In this document: in pieces, positions 1 to 8,513 of the stretch
How the letters are laid out: each line of letters begins with the position of its first letter
How positions within the stretch are numbered: position 1 is the stretch's first letter
NCBI RefSeq assembly: GCF_938039215.1
Contig: NZ_CALHVI010000056.1
Coordinates: 124,001 to 188,000, forward strand
Direction of reading: 5' to 3'
DNA from: an uncultured Porphyromonas sp.
GTDB lineage: Bacteria; Bacteroidota; Bacteroidia; Bacteroidales; Porphyromonadaceae
DNA: 64,000 nt
Made by a program: the position numbers and the translations under genes
The notes under the pieces: model-generated
Told to the model about the DNA's origin: nothing
The model's database searches: none
What the model saw: only the letters and a program-made list of their open reading frames with translations

Positions 1-318
1 GAAGATGCCTATGCGCTCTATACGCAGGTGACGAGCATCCTGATGATGGAGTCTTGGGAGAAGGGGAACTACCTAGAATACACACTCTCAGCTGTCTCTC
101 CCGAAGACCCCATCCACTTCCGCCTCGAGGTAGCATTGACCCTCGATGCTGTACACGAGGCTTGGGAGACGATTCGTGTCTCCGCAGAGAAGCTACGTGA
201 GTACTACCTCATCGCTGCTCTAGCCTATGTTCGCAAGGAAGGGTTGCTAGGCAAGCACTTCACCTGTGAGCGTACCTCGCCTACGAGCTACAACCTGACG
301 CTCCAGAGCGAAGGCTAG
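1..318 (+). CDS. C-terminal part of an unrecognised protein (5' truncated by window edge)
   Basis: The reading frame is open from base 1 and stops with TAG at 316-318, so the true start lies outside the window. The roughly 105 visible residues are mixed acidic and aromatic with no motif I recognise; they include the segment YYLIAALAYVRKEG. An internal GTG at 28 could be read as a start, but the frame continues without a stop to the window edge, so a longer gene is more likely. Its stop overlaps the stop of the convergent aroA gene inside one CTAG palindrome at 315-318. Function unknown. Confidence 0.6.
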   Translation, partial: EDAYALYTQVTSILMMESWEKGNYLEYTLSAVSPEDPIHFRLEVALTLDAVHEAWETIRVSAEKLREYYLIAALAYVRKEGLLGKHFTCERTSPTSYNLTLQSEG

Positions 319-1637
319 TTCTCCTCTACTATCAAGAAAGGGGTAAGCTCCTCCCAGTAGCGAGGGAAGCTCTTGCTCACAACCTCGGGATGCTCCAGGA
401 GCACAGTCCCCGCAGGTATCGTGAGGACGGAGAGCGCCATCGCTATACGGTGGTCTCCATGGGTAGCGAGGATCGGAGGGCATTCCATCGGCCTTATCCG
501 AGGGTGAGCATCCCATGAGATCGAGTCTTCCCCAAGGGTAAGCTCTACACCGAGCTTAGCTAGCTCTGCCCGCAGAGCCTCTAAGCGATCCGACTCCTTG
601 ATACGTAGATGTGCTACGCCCGTGAGGGTGAAGGGTCTTCCCTGCCCTACAAGAGCAGTGACCAGAGCTGGCACTAAGTCGGGGCACTCGTGCATGGAGG
701 CAGTGAAGGGAACTGTAGGATCTACATTCTCGATCCGCTGGAGGAGTACGCCCCGTTCGTTAGGTAGGGTCTTCACCCCAAGTTCCTTGAAGAAGGACAC
801 GAGATAGCCTGCATCCCCTTGTAGCGAAGGATAGCACAAGCCTGGGAGCTCCATAGTCGAGCCCAGAGGAAGGAGCGAGAGCCAGGCATAGGCATAGGAT
901 GCTCCACTCCAGTCGGCTTCATAGCCTCGATCAAGGGTAGATGTGCCTTGGCTATCCTCCCCCCTCTTACCTCGGTAGCAGAAGAGACCACTAGGCTCTT
1001 CTTCCCACACAAAGCCTTGCTCTTGGAGCAGGGCTTTTGTCATTAGAGCATAGGGACGAGAGGCGAGGCCATAGCGCCGAGTATCGACCTCGAAGCCTAC
1101 GGGGAGCAGGGGGGCAAGGAGAAGAAGAGCGCTCAGATACTGCGAACTGGCAGAGGCATCCAGCTCACAGCCCTGCCAAGACAAGGTACTGGGCTCGATA
1201 AGTAGCGGGGGATAGCCTGCATGGTCTAGATAGGTGATCTTAGCCCCTTGGCTCCATAGCGCCTCCACCAGCGGGGCTATGGGTCGCTCATGCTGGCGAC
1301 CCGTACCGAAGAGCCTCACGGGGCGCTGGGTCGTGACAGAGAGGTAAGCACAGACGAAGCGCATCGCCGTACCCGACTCCGACACACAGACCTCCTCCGC
1401 CCCCCCTTGGCAGGCAAGGAGGGCGGCATGTAGCGCTAAGATATCTTGTGGGGTACCTTCGGCAAAGGCTAAGGGTGGGAGCTTACCTCGAAGAGCATCG
1501 AGGAGGAGGGCTCTTGCCCAGAGGCTCTTGGAGGGAGGGAGCGTCCAGCGAAGGTGGAGGGGTGCTGTTTGCTCTCGGTAGGAGAGTCTAAGGGATGAAG
1601 AGGTCCTCACTGCTTCATCTAGAGAATAGAGGCGCAA
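315..1637 (-). CDS. aroA: 3-phosphoshikimate 1-carboxyvinyltransferase (EPSP synthase)
   Basis: The product catalyses the sixth step of the shikimate pathway, joining shikimate-3-phosphate and PEP to give EPSP in the cytoplasm. Visible family motifs are PPSKSLWARALLL near residue 34 (S3P-binding lysine and arginine), SGTAMRF near 88, SSQYLSALLL, the PDLVP segment carrying the expected catalytic Asp, KESDRLEAL, and GDHRIAMALS near the C terminus. The length (440 aa) is normal. The start drawn is a TTG that overlaps the upstream reductase gene by 23 bp; a GTG at 1610 just after that gene's stop is an equally plausible start and would lose about nine non-conserved residues. It is the last gene of a minus-strand run. 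Confidence 0.93.
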   Translation of the reverse strand: MRLYSLDEAVRTSSSLRLSYREQTAPLHLRWTLPPSKSLWARALLLDALRGKLPPLAFAEGTPQDILALHAALLACQGGAEEVCVSESGTAMRFVCAYLSVTTQRPVRLFGTGRQHERPIAPLVEALWSQGAKITYLDHAGYPPLLIEPSTLSWQGCELDASASSQYLSALLLLAPLLPVGFEVDTRRYGLASRPYALMTKALLQEQGFVWEEEPSGLFCYRGKRGEDSQGTSTLDRGYEADWSGASYAYAWLSLLPLGSTMELPGLCYPSLQGDAGYLVSFFKELGVKTLPNERGVLLQRIENVDPTVPFTASMHECPDLVPALVTALVGQGRPFTLTGVAHLRIKESDRLEALRAELAKLGVELTLGEDSISWDAHPRIRPMECPPILATHGDHRIAMALSVLTIPAGTVLLEHPEVVSKSFPRYWEELTPFLIVEEN

Positions 1638-2106
1638 GGAGCTCGGCGATCTGCTCTAGCGCAGGGCGATCGACCTCCTCCGTGAAGTCCGAGAGCTGAT
1701 CACTATCTATATCGAGGACACCCACGATCTCTCCCTCGGTATTCCTCAAGGGGACGACGATCTCCGAGCGAGAAGAGGAGGAACAAGCGATATGCCCTGG
1801 GAAGGCATCTACATCGGGGACGACAAGGGTCTTCCCCGTCTGCCAGCTCGTACCACATACCCCTCGTCCCCGAGCGATGCGTGTACAAGCGATATCACCT
1901 TGGAAAGGTCCTAGCACCAGCTCTTCTCCCTCCACAAGGTAGAAGCCTACCCAGAAGAAGCCAAAGGCTTGGCGGAGTGCTGCCGCTGTATTGGCAAGAT
2001 TAGCGATGAGGTTGGTCTCTCGACTCGTGAGACTCTTTAGTTGGGGATAGAGCTCGCGGTAGCGCTCTACTCGGGAGGTCGCTTGGAGGTGCAGTTGCTC
2101 TGCCAT
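1615..2106 (-). CDS. msrC: GAF-domain free methionine-(R)-sulfoxide reductase
   Basis: This 163-aa GAF-domain protein matches the free-Met-R-sulfoxide reductase family, which repairs oxidised free methionine with thioredoxin-type reductants. The signature stretch is clear: GFYLVEGEELVLGPFQG, then RGVCGTSW, VPDVDAFPGHIACSS and SRSEIVVPL. The three cysteines expected in the family are present at residues 74, 84 and 108, each ten positions before E. coli C84, C94 and C118, so the enzyme should be active. The gene lies between the histidine kinase (38 bp upstream) and aroA, with which it overlaps, suggesting cotranscription. The symbol follows the E. coli homologue. Confidence 0.9.
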   Translation of the reverse strand: MAEQLHLQATSRVERYRELYPQLKSLTSRETNLIANLANTAAALRQAFGFFWVGFYLVEGEELVLGPFQGDIACTRIARGRGVCGTSWQTGKTLVVPDVDAFPGHIACSSSSRSEIVVPLRNTEGEIVGVLDIDSDQLSDFTEEVDRPALEQIAELLAPLFSR

Positions 2107-2144
2107 AGTCTTCTCTTCGTGATGGATGGTATCGGGTATATAGG

Positions 2145-3341
2145 CTATTCAAACTCCCGCTTCAGTTCGATACGGAAGGTAGTCCCTACACCTACTTCAG
2201 AATGCTTGACATAGATACGCCCTCCGTGGTATTGCTCTACGATCCGTCGAGCCAGTGAGAGACCTAGTCCCCAGCCTCGCTGACGGGTAGTGACACCTGG
2301 GCGGAAGATAGCCTTTTGCTTCCCCTTAGGGATCCCCTTCCCCGTATCGGTGATATCGACATAGACCCACTGCTCCTTGAGCAAATAGGAGAAGGTGATC
2401 TCTCCCTTGCCCGACATGGCATCGACAGCATTCTTGATTAGGTTCTCAAAGACCCATGCCATCAGGGGTTCACTAAGTCGTACGACAATGGCTTCTTCTT
2501 GTATAGGAGGGAGGATAAGCTTGATCTGCTCCGATATGCGAGGTTGCATATAGCGAACGGCCTTATCAAGCACCCGCTGCAGATCTTTAGGTTTGAGGTT
2601 CGGAGCAGATCCGATCTTCTGGAAGCGGTCGGCGATGACCCCGAGTCGCTCAATATCCTTCTCCATCTCGCTGGTGATGAACTCCTCTGTACCCATACTC
2701 TCCAGATACTCCTTCCAAGCCATAAGCGAAGAGGTAGGAGTACCCAGCTGGTGCGCTGTCTCTCGTGCCAAGCCTTCCCATATACGGTTCTGGTCGGACT
2801 TCTTGAGACTCACCAGAGCCACGATAGCCACCCCGAGGAAGAGGAGGAAGACAAAGAGCTGGATGTAGGGGAAGAGATGGAGCTGACGCAGGACATGGCT
2901 ATCGGAATAATAGAGGTACTGCGGTTCGGCTAAGCCCTCCATCACGATGGGAGGATAGCCGTTGCGGAAGGAGGCTAGCTTCTGATAGAGATAGGCTTCT
3001 GCATCCTTCTTCGGCAGGTCGATATTCCTAAAGCTGATGATGCGTCCCTCTTGGTCGGTGATGATGGTAGGGATGGAGGGGTTCGACTCGAGGATGCGTG
3101 AGAGATAGATGAGCGTCGTGGAGATATCATTGGTGCTGGTAGCCTGGGTAGCATTCGCCCAGATCTCCATGTTCACACGCTCCTCTTCAGCCATCTTATT
3201 GATGAGCCTATCGGAAGCGACGAGGGAGATGACAATGATGAGGATGGAGAGGATGATGAGCCCCATACGGAAGTTGCTGTGGCGATTGAGCCACACTCCC
3301 ACCTCATGGAACCACTGCGCTATGATCTTGCCGATACGCAT
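2145..3341 (-). CDS. membrane sensor histidine kinase
   Basis: This 398-aa protein has two predicted membrane helices (about 26-43 and 157-179) bracketing an extracytoplasmic domain of roughly 110 residues. A compact kinase core follows. The H-box LARETAHQLGTP places the phosphoacceptor at His197; ENLIKNAVDAM is the N-box, DTGKGIPKG the G1 box and GWGLGLSLARRI the G2 box. No HAMP, PAS or receiver domain is apparent and no response regulator is encoded nearby, so it is an orphan kinase in this window. It starts 16 bp after the DUF2891 gene and probably shares its transcript. The signal sensed cannot be read from the sequence. Confidence 0.88.
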   Translation of the reverse strand: MRIGKIIAQWFHEVGVWLNRHSNFRMGLIILSILIIVISLVASDRLINKMAEEERVNMEIWANATQATSTNDISTTLIYLSRILESNPSIPTIITDQEGRIISFRNIDLPKKDAEAYLYQKLASFRNGYPPIVMEGLAEPQYLYYSDSHVLRQLHLFPYIQLFVFLLFLGVAIVALVSLKKSDQNRIWEGLARETAHQLGTPTSSLMAWKEYLESMGTEEFITSEMEKDIERLGVIADRFQKIGSAPNLKPKDLQRVLDKAVRYMQPRISEQIKLILPPIQEEAIVVRLSEPLMAWVFENLIKNAVDAMSGKGEITFSYLLKEQWVYVDITDTGKGIPKGKQKAIFRPGVTTRQRGWGLGLSLARRIVEQYHGGRIYVKHSEVGVGTTFRIELKREFE

Positions 3342-3357
3342 CGTAGGACGGGCAGAA

Positions 3358-4485
3358 CTAATACTTCAGGTGGTTAGCCTTCAGCACCTCCTCAGCGTAG
3401 CGAGCGAAGGAAGCCAACCAATGGTCACCCCCGTAGTCTGAGCGGAAGATCTGACTCATCCCTTCGGCATACATCTCACTTGCCACACGTGCAAAGCGTG
3501 CCTTCAGGGGATGTCCCTTGGGGAGGTAACCCGAGATACGAGCCATGGACCAAGCACGGGTGAAGGATAGCCCCACCAGATGTACGATCGTGTAGTCGGT
3601 GAGGTCACTCACTACGGGCTTCTCACAGAGGCGAGTGATCCCAGCAGGTGTGAAGTAGGTGGCTAGCCAGCGTACATACTCTCGCTGAGGGAGTACTCGA
3701 GTCATGAGGTCTGCCACCATGAGCGTCGGAGAGAAGAAGTCTGTAGCATTGGGCTCCCATTCAGCAGGAGCTTTCTTATCTCCGAGGTGGAGCTGACGGG
3801 CTCTTTCGATAAGCGCTTGCTCCAGCTCTTGATCGCCACGAGCACGGGCATAGTCTAGGGCAAAGCCTAGAGCAAAGGCCGAATTGGAGTGCGTCCCGAT
3901 GCGGTTGGGGTAGGTCATCTTGGGAAGGTAAGCCTTCCATTTCTCGACGATCTTATTCGAGAGGATATCTACGTGCTTGAGCCAAACCGAGGCCTTGCTA
4001 CGAAGCTCTTGATCAGGGCTCTCGGTGGCGAGGAGGTGCAGCTGCTCGGAGAGTTTGAGGAGCCAAGCCCAGCCGTAGGTACGCTCATAGTTGCCCGAAT
4101 GCTTCCTATCGAAGTAGGCCACTTCACCACGCATATTCTCCTCGGTGAAGTGCTGGTCGAAGGCCTGGATGATCGCCTCCCGAGAGGAGAGCTGAGGATA
4201 GGAGAAGAGCACCTCGGAGAGCATCCAATGGCTATGTACCGAGCTATGCCAGTCGTAGGAGCCATAGAAGGCGGGATGCAGCTCTCTGGGAGAGGAGTGT
4301 CGCACATCGAGGCTATCGAGGACGACGTGGCTCGTCTTATTGGGATACTCGACGAAGATATTCTTCAGGGGCATCTCGATGAGGCGAGAGAGCGTCTCAC
4401 TCGTGACGGTCTGAGCGGAGGCTGTGACCGATGCGAAGAGTAGCCCCGAGAGGAATAGCCCTCTCTTGAGTACTTGGGAGTTCAT
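3358..4485 (-). CDS. DUF2891 family secreted protein
   Basis: The 375-aa product begins with a Sec signal peptide (hydrophobic stretch GLFLSGLLFASVTASA, probable cleavage after ASA). The mature part matches the DUF2891 family, with the characteristic HPAFYGSYDWHSSVHSHWML segment near residue 70 and the NYERTYGWAWLLKL and YPNRIGTHSNSAFALG segments. The family is predicted to be alpha-helical and its activity is, to my knowledge, not established. The gene lies 12 bp downstream of the GT2 gene and 16 bp upstream of the kinase, so it is probably in one operon with them. A periplasmic or surface location is inferred from the signal peptide. Confidence 0.85.
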   Translation of the reverse strand: MNSQVLKRGLFLSGLLFASVTASAQTVTSETLSRLIEMPLKNIFVEYPNKTSHVVLDSLDVRHSSPRELHPAFYGSYDWHSSVHSHWMLSEVLFSYPQLSSREAIIQAFDQHFTEENMRGEVAYFDRKHSGNYERTYGWAWLLKLSEQLHLLATESPDQELRSKASVWLKHVDILSNKIVEKWKAYLPKMTYPNRIGTHSNSAFALGFALDYARARGDQELEQALIERARQLHLGDKKAPAEWEPNATDFFSPTLMVADLMTRVLPQREYVRWLATYFTPAGITRLCEKPVVSDLTDYTIVHLVGLSFTRAWSMARISGYLPKGHPLKARFARVASEMYAEGMSQIFRSDYGGDHWLASFARYAEEVLKANHLKY

Positions 4486-4497
4486 CTGGGGAGATAG

Positions 4498-5253
4498 TTA
4501 AGCGGTGTGGTTGCGTTGGCCCTTAGGGAAGCCCTTGAAGCAGTGCCAATAGCGGAGCTTCATGACCCCAAGGAAGGCTTCTTTGAATATCGAAGTATTC
4601 ATCTTCGACGTACCTAGGACTCGGTCTTCGAAGATGATGGGGATCTCCTTGATCTTGAAGCCAAGGCAATAGGCCGTGTACTTCATCTCGATCTGGAAGG
4701 CATAGCCCTTGAAGTGCACTTCAGACAAGACCATGCTCTCCAGCACACGGCGACGGTAGCAGACGAAGCCTGCTGTGGGGTCCATCACGGGCATGAAGGT
4801 GATGAGGCGTACGTAGAGCGAAGCCCCACGGCTCATCATGATGCGATCCATCGGCCAGTTCTTCACACCGCCCTCTCGGATATAGCGAGAGCCGATCGAG
4901 ACATCTGCCCCATCCTTAGCACACGCCTTGTAGAGCTCAAGGAGCTTCATAGGTGGGTGGCTGAAGTCGCAGTCCATCTCGAAGATATACTCGTAGTCAC
5001 GCTCGAGTGCCCACTGGAAGCCTGCGATGTAGGCCGTACCCAGTCCCTGTTTCCCCGAGCGCTCAAGTAGATGAACCTCCTCGGGATACTCTCGCTGCTT
5101 GTCTCGGACGATGGAGGCAGTCCCATCAGGAGAGCCGTCGTCGACGATCAGGAGGTGGAAGGGCTGAGGTAGCCCCATGACGGTATCGATCATCTGAGCG
5201 ATGTTCTCACGCTCATTGTATGTCGGGATGATGACAATGCTATCGCTATTCAT
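4498..5253 (-). CDS. polyprenyl-phosphate mannosyltransferase-like GT2 enzyme
   Basis: This 251-aa family-2 glycosyltransferase resembles dolichol/polyprenol-phosphate mannose synthases, which move a sugar from GDP-mannose (or another NDP-sugar) to a lipid phosphate carrier. Seen motifs are IIPTYNERENI at the N terminus, VDDGSPDGT at 37-45, EMDCDFSHPP (metal-binding DxD-like), GSRYIREGGVKNWP and MDPTAGFVCYRR. There is no C-terminal membrane domain, as in the short soluble class. It is the first gene of the minus-strand run, with a TATCTTTG box 70 bp upstream. The actual sugar is not determined by the sequence. Confidence 0.88.
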   Translation of the reverse strand: MNSDSIVIIPTYNERENIAQMIDTVMGLPQPFHLLIVDDGSPDGTASIVRDKQREYPEEVHLLERSGKQGLGTAYIAGFQWALERDYEYIFEMDCDFSHPPMKLLELYKACAKDGADVSIGSRYIREGGVKNWPMDRIMMSRGASLYVRLITFMPVMDPTAGFVCYRRRVLESMVLSEVHFKGYAFQIEMKYTAYCLGFKIKEIPIIFEDRVLGTSKMNTSIFKEAFLGVMKLRYWHCFKGFPKGQRNHTA

Positions 5254-5322
5254 ATGCTAATAAAGGCATCGGTGCTCTGCCATGCGAGAAACGCCCCCCA
5301 GATCAGGCACCTAAATGTAAGG

Positions 5323-5330
5323 CAAAGATA
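5323..5330 (-). promoter_or_regulatory. -7 box (TATCTTTG) upstream of the GT2-DUF2891-kinase run
   Basis: The minus strand reads TATCTTTG, an exact match to the Bacteroidota -7 consensus TAnnTTTG, about 70 bp before the GT2 start codon. No good TTTG-type -33 element is visible at the expected spacing. Confidence 0.5.
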
Positions 5331-5566
5331 CCAAGATTTGTCCACTACCCTAGGGAGAAAGTAGAGCTGATGTATAATAATTGAAAGAGCGTACCCTCAA
5401 GAGAGCGACCAGCGGTAGCGATGCTCCTGCTCAGGGTGAACTCCAGCCTGAGCCCCTGCGCATGAGGGCTGACTCTCGGAGCATGGGGTTTTCTTGCATC
5501 CATCCTAGGTCAAATAGAAGCCTTCTCCCACCTCTCTCTATGCGCCGTACGGAGGGGGCTAAAAAC

Positions 5567-5650
5567 GACCTACGGTAGGTCGCCGAAAAAACCTACTGTG
5601 GGTCGTCTCGACGACCTACCGTGGGTCGGTACGCCGACCCACAGTAGGTT
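5567..5650 (+). repeat. four-palindrome element A (23-bp pitch)
   Basis: Four near-palindromic 15-mers of the form GACCYA-N3-TRGGTC are centred at 5574, 5597, 5620 and 5643, exactly 23 bp apart, with 8-bp linkers. The core triplets are CGG, CTG, CCG, CAG. Unit 2 (AACCTACTGTGGGTC) is the exact reverse complement of unit 4 (GACCCACAGTAGGTT); unit 1 and unit 3 are reverse complements except one position. The element starts after an A-run and ends in GGTTTCATTT. It lies about 85 bp before the TATTTTTG box of the Ca2+-ATPase gene. Confidence 0.9.
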
Positions 5651-5734
5651 TCATTTGGATGCGTTCGGAGGGCCGTCGCAGGCAGTCAGAGCGAACGTAT
5701 AGGAATGGGTGAGGCAGATTCAGATCGCTTCATC

Positions 5735-5742
5735 TATTTTTG
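5735..5742 (+). promoter_or_regulatory. -7 box (TATTTTTG) upstream of the Ca2+-ATPase gene
   Basis: TATTTTTG matches TAnnTTTG and lies about 65 bp before the probable ATG at 5808. The -33 region has no clear TTTG. Assigned from consensus and position only. Confidence 0.45.
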
Positions 5743-5807
5743 CAGGTGAATATCCCTAGTCTTCCCTTGAGAAAAGGCAGGCTACTGGAGAAGTGTCATT
5801 CACCCCA

Positions 5808-8513
5808 ATGAGCAAGCATCACACGAAATACAAAGGCCTCACAAGCACCGAAGTCGAAGAGAGCCGTAGGCAGTTCGGAGCCAATGAGCTCAGCCCTCGC
5901 CCTCGCCCCTCACGCTGGAAGCTCTTCCTCGAGAAGCTCTCCGACCCCATCATCGTGATCCTCATCATCGCTATGGGGCTCTCCCTCCTAGCTGCCTCCT
6001 ACCAGTACTTCGTGACCCACGAAGACACGACGGGGGCAGGCTTCTTCGAGCCCATCGGTGTCTTCCTTGCGATCATACTCTCTACGGGCATTGCCTTCTA
6101 CTTCGAGCTCAAGAGCGAACGGGAGTTTGCTCTCCTAAGCCAAGTCAGCGAAGAGACCCCCTACAAGGTACTGCGGGATGGAGACATCATCCGCATCCCT
6201 AAGCGGGAGCTCGTCGTCGGAGATATTCTCTTCCTCGAGACGGGCGAAGAGATCCCTGCTGATGCCCAGCTCCTCGAAGCCATAGCCCTCAGCGTGGACG
6301 AGTCGAGCTTGACGGGCGAACCGATGACTACCAAGAGCACCCGTAGCGAAGACCAAGACCCCGAAGCTACCTACCCTACTGACTATATCTGCCGAGGGAC
6401 GACCATCCTCGAGGGACATGCAGTCTGCCGTATCGACCGCGTGGGCGATGCCACAGAGCAAGGGAAGATCTTCGAGGGAATACAGATAGATAGTTCGGTC
6501 GAGACTCCGCTGAATCGTCAGCTCGGGCGACTCTCACAGCTCATCACTCGGGTGAGCTATCTATTAGCCCTGCTCATTCTCCTTGGGAGCACGCTCGTCT
6601 ATGCCCACGAAGGGGGCTTCTCCGGCTCTTGGGATGCGATCCTCTCCTTCTACCTCAGCAAGATCATGCTCGCCGTCACGGTCATCGTCGTAGCCGTACC
6701 CGAAGGCCTGCCGATGAGCGTCAGCCTGAGCCTAGCCTACAGCATGCGAAGTATGATGCGGAGTAATAACCTCGTTCGTCGCATGCACGCCTGTGAGACG
6801 ATGGGGGCTGTCACCGTCATCTGCACCGACAAGACGGGGACGCTCACCGAGAATCGGATGCGTGTGGAGGACTTCTTCTCCGAGGAAGATGAGGACGGGG
6901 CTCTATCGCTCCTGCATGAAGCCATCGCCTCTAATACCACGGCCTTCATCAACGACCAAGACCCACAGCATCCCGAGGTGCTGGGCAATCCTACCGAGGG
7001 AGCTCTCCTGCTGTGGCTCACGGAGCGTGGGATTGACTACCTAGAGCACCGAGAGGCCGCCCCCATCCTCTCCCAACTTCCCTTTGCCACGGAGCGCAAG
7101 TACATGGCGACCGTAGTCGTCTCACGGGTACGATCGGGGAAGCAGATCCTCTACATCAAGGGTGCCCCCGAGATCCTCTTTGCTCATTGCTCCCTCTCCC
7201 CCGACAAGCTAGCTCGCTACGAGGCGCAATTCTCCACCTACCAGAGCCGAGCTATGCGCACCCTTGCCCTCGCCTATCGAGAGCTCGATGAGGGGAGTGA
7301 CCTGAGCGACATCCCCACCCTATTAGAGGGAGGTCTCCAGCTCATCGGTATCTTCGGGATCATGGACCCCGTCCGCACGGAAGTACCCGAAGCCATCCGT
7401 CTCTGCCAGAGGGCAGGGATCACCGTCAAGATCATCACGGGAGACACCTCGGGCACAGCTAAGGAGATCGCTCGGCAGATCGGGCTGTGGGATACCAACA
7501 CTTCGGATGAGGAGATCCTGACGGGAAGCCAATTCGCAGCCCTCTCCGACGAAGAGGCACTGGAGCGTATCTCTAGACTAAAGATCCTATCCCGAGCCCG
7601 TCCTATGGACAAGGAGCGTCTCGTTCGCTTGCTCCAGCAGCAGGGTGAGGTCGTAGCCGTGACGGGCGATGGGACGAACGATGCCCCCGCCCTTAGCCGT
7701 GCCCATGTCGGGCTCTCGATGGGTGATGGGACAGCCGTAGCGAAGGAGGCAAGCGACATCACCATCCTCGACAGCTCATTTGCTAGCATCGTGCGGGCCG
7801 TCCTCTGGGGGCGATCGCTGTACCTCAACATCCAGCGCTTCATCCTCTTCCAGATGACGATCAATGTCGTGGCCTGCCTGACGGTCCTCATCGGAGCCTT
7901 CCTCGGCAAGGAGTCGCCCCTCACAGTGACACAGATGCTCTGGGTCAATCTGATCATGGACACCTTCGCCTCTCTGGCGCTTGCCTCACTACCACCGAGC
8001 CCCCACCTCATGCAGGAGCCTCCACGGAAGCCCACAGCAGGGATCATCAGCCCCGCACTAGGGAGGCAGATCCTAGGCATCGGCCTACTCTTCGTCGTGG
8101 GACTCTTCGGACTGCTATCCTTCCTCCATAGCTATGACCTCGAGACGATGTGTTGGCTCTCTGGAGACGAACTCTCGGGTCGGGAGCTCTCGGTCTTCTT
8201 CACGAGCTTCGTCTTCCTCCAGCTGTGGAACATGGGCAATGCCAAAGCCTACCACTCAGGACGCAGTGCCTTCGCCTCCCTCGGGCGAGCGAAGAACTTC
8301 CTCATGATTTCGGGAGTCATACTCTTGGGGCAGATCGTTATCACTACCTTTGCTTACGATTTTTTCCAGATCGAGTCTCTCCCCCTTAGCTATTGGCTCA
8401 TCCTACTCTTACTCACGAGTCCCGTACTCTGGATAGGTGAAGGGGTACGCCTCTTCTCCCGTCTGAGGAAGTCCTCAGCCCCAGAGCATCCTACAAGTTT
8501 ATCGATCGAATGA
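5808..8513 (+). CDS. calcium-translocating P-type ATPase (PMCA/SERCA-like)
   Basis: The roughly 900-aa product is a P2-type ATPase that should export Ca2+ from the cytoplasm. Visible features, in order: an N-terminal cation-ATPase domain (GLTSTEVEESRRQFGANEL), two membrane helices, the actuator motif SLTGEPM, helix M4 with AVPEGLPMSVSLSLA (ion-binding PEGLP), the phosphorylation motif CTDKTGTLTENRM (Asp341 counted from ATG 5808), KGAPE in the nucleotide domain, TGDGTNDAPAL hinge, and the C-terminal helices with NLIMDTFASLALA. The length matches the bacterial PMCA-type group. A GTG at 5793 is an in-frame alternative start; ATG 5808 fits the family N terminus better. The stop overlaps the ZnuA-like start (ATGA, 8510-8513), indicating translational coupling. 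Confidence 0.93.
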   Translation: MSKHHTKYKGLTSTEVEESRRQFGANELSPRPRPSRWKLFLEKLSDPIIVILIIAMGLSLLAASYQYFVTHEDTTGAGFFEPIGVFLAIILSTGIAFYFELKSEREFALLSQVSEETPYKVLRDGDIIRIPKRELVVGDILFLETGEEIPADAQLLEAIALSVDESSLTGEPMTTKSTRSEDQDPEATYPTDYICRGTTILEGHAVCRIDRVGDATEQGKIFEGIQIDSSVETPLNRQLGRLSQLITRVSYLLALLILLGSTLVYAHEGGFSGSWDAILSFYLSKIMLAVTVIVVAVPEGLPMSVSLSLAYSMRSMMRSNNLVRRMHACETMGAVTVICTDKTGTLTENRMRVEDFFSEEDEDGALSLLHEAIASNTTAFINDQDPQHPEVLGNPTEGALLLWLTERGIDYLEHREAAPILSQLPFATERKYMATVVVSRVRSGKQILYIKGAPEILFAHCSLSPDKLARYEAQFSTYQSRAMRTLALAYRELDEGSDLSDIPTLLEGGLQLIGIFGIMDPVRTEVPEAIRLCQRAGITVKIITGDTSGTAKEIARQIGLWDTNTSDEEILTGSQFAALSDEEALERISRLKILSRARPMDKERLVRLLQQQGEVVAVTGDGTNDAPALSRAHVGLSMGDGTAVAKEASDITILDSSFASIVRAVLWGRSLYLNIQRFILFQMTINVVACLTVLIGAFLGKESPLTVTQMLWVNLIMDTFASLALASLPPSPHLMQEPPRKPTAGIISPALGRQILGIGLLFVVGLFGLLSFLHSYDLETMCWLSGDELSGRELSVFFTSFVFLQLWNMGNAKAYHSGRSAFASLGRAKNFLMISGVILLGQIVITTFAYDFFQIESLPLSYWLILLLLTSPVLWIGEGVRLFSRLRKSSAPEHPTSLSIE

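Larger units (their letters stand above)
5254..5792. other. divergent intergenic region (539 bp) with repeat element A
   Basis: This gap separates the minus-strand GT2 run from the plus-strand Ca2+-ATPase. It holds a -7 box for each direction and the four-palindrome element at 5567-5650. A 65-codon open frame at 5381-5578 runs into the repeat, has no recognisable domain and is not considered a gene. Confidence 0.7.

Noticed and set aside
3889..4443. 184-codon plus-strand open frame inside the DUF2891 gene
   Set aside because: Antisense shadow without promoter or domain.
5381..5578. 65-codon plus-strand open frame upstream of the Ca2+-ATPase
   Set aside because: Low-complexity product that ends in repeat element A; no promoter or family.
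5567..5650. Palindrome arrays as ordinary Rho-independent terminators
   Set aside because: Four of five 23-bp arrays lie between divergent genes, where no transcript ends; only element B (after prfB) could work that way.
7274..8080. 268-codon minus-strand open frame inside the Ca2+-ATPase gene
   Set aside because: It is antisense to the conserved ATPase C-terminal half and has no domain; a shadow of biased codon use.
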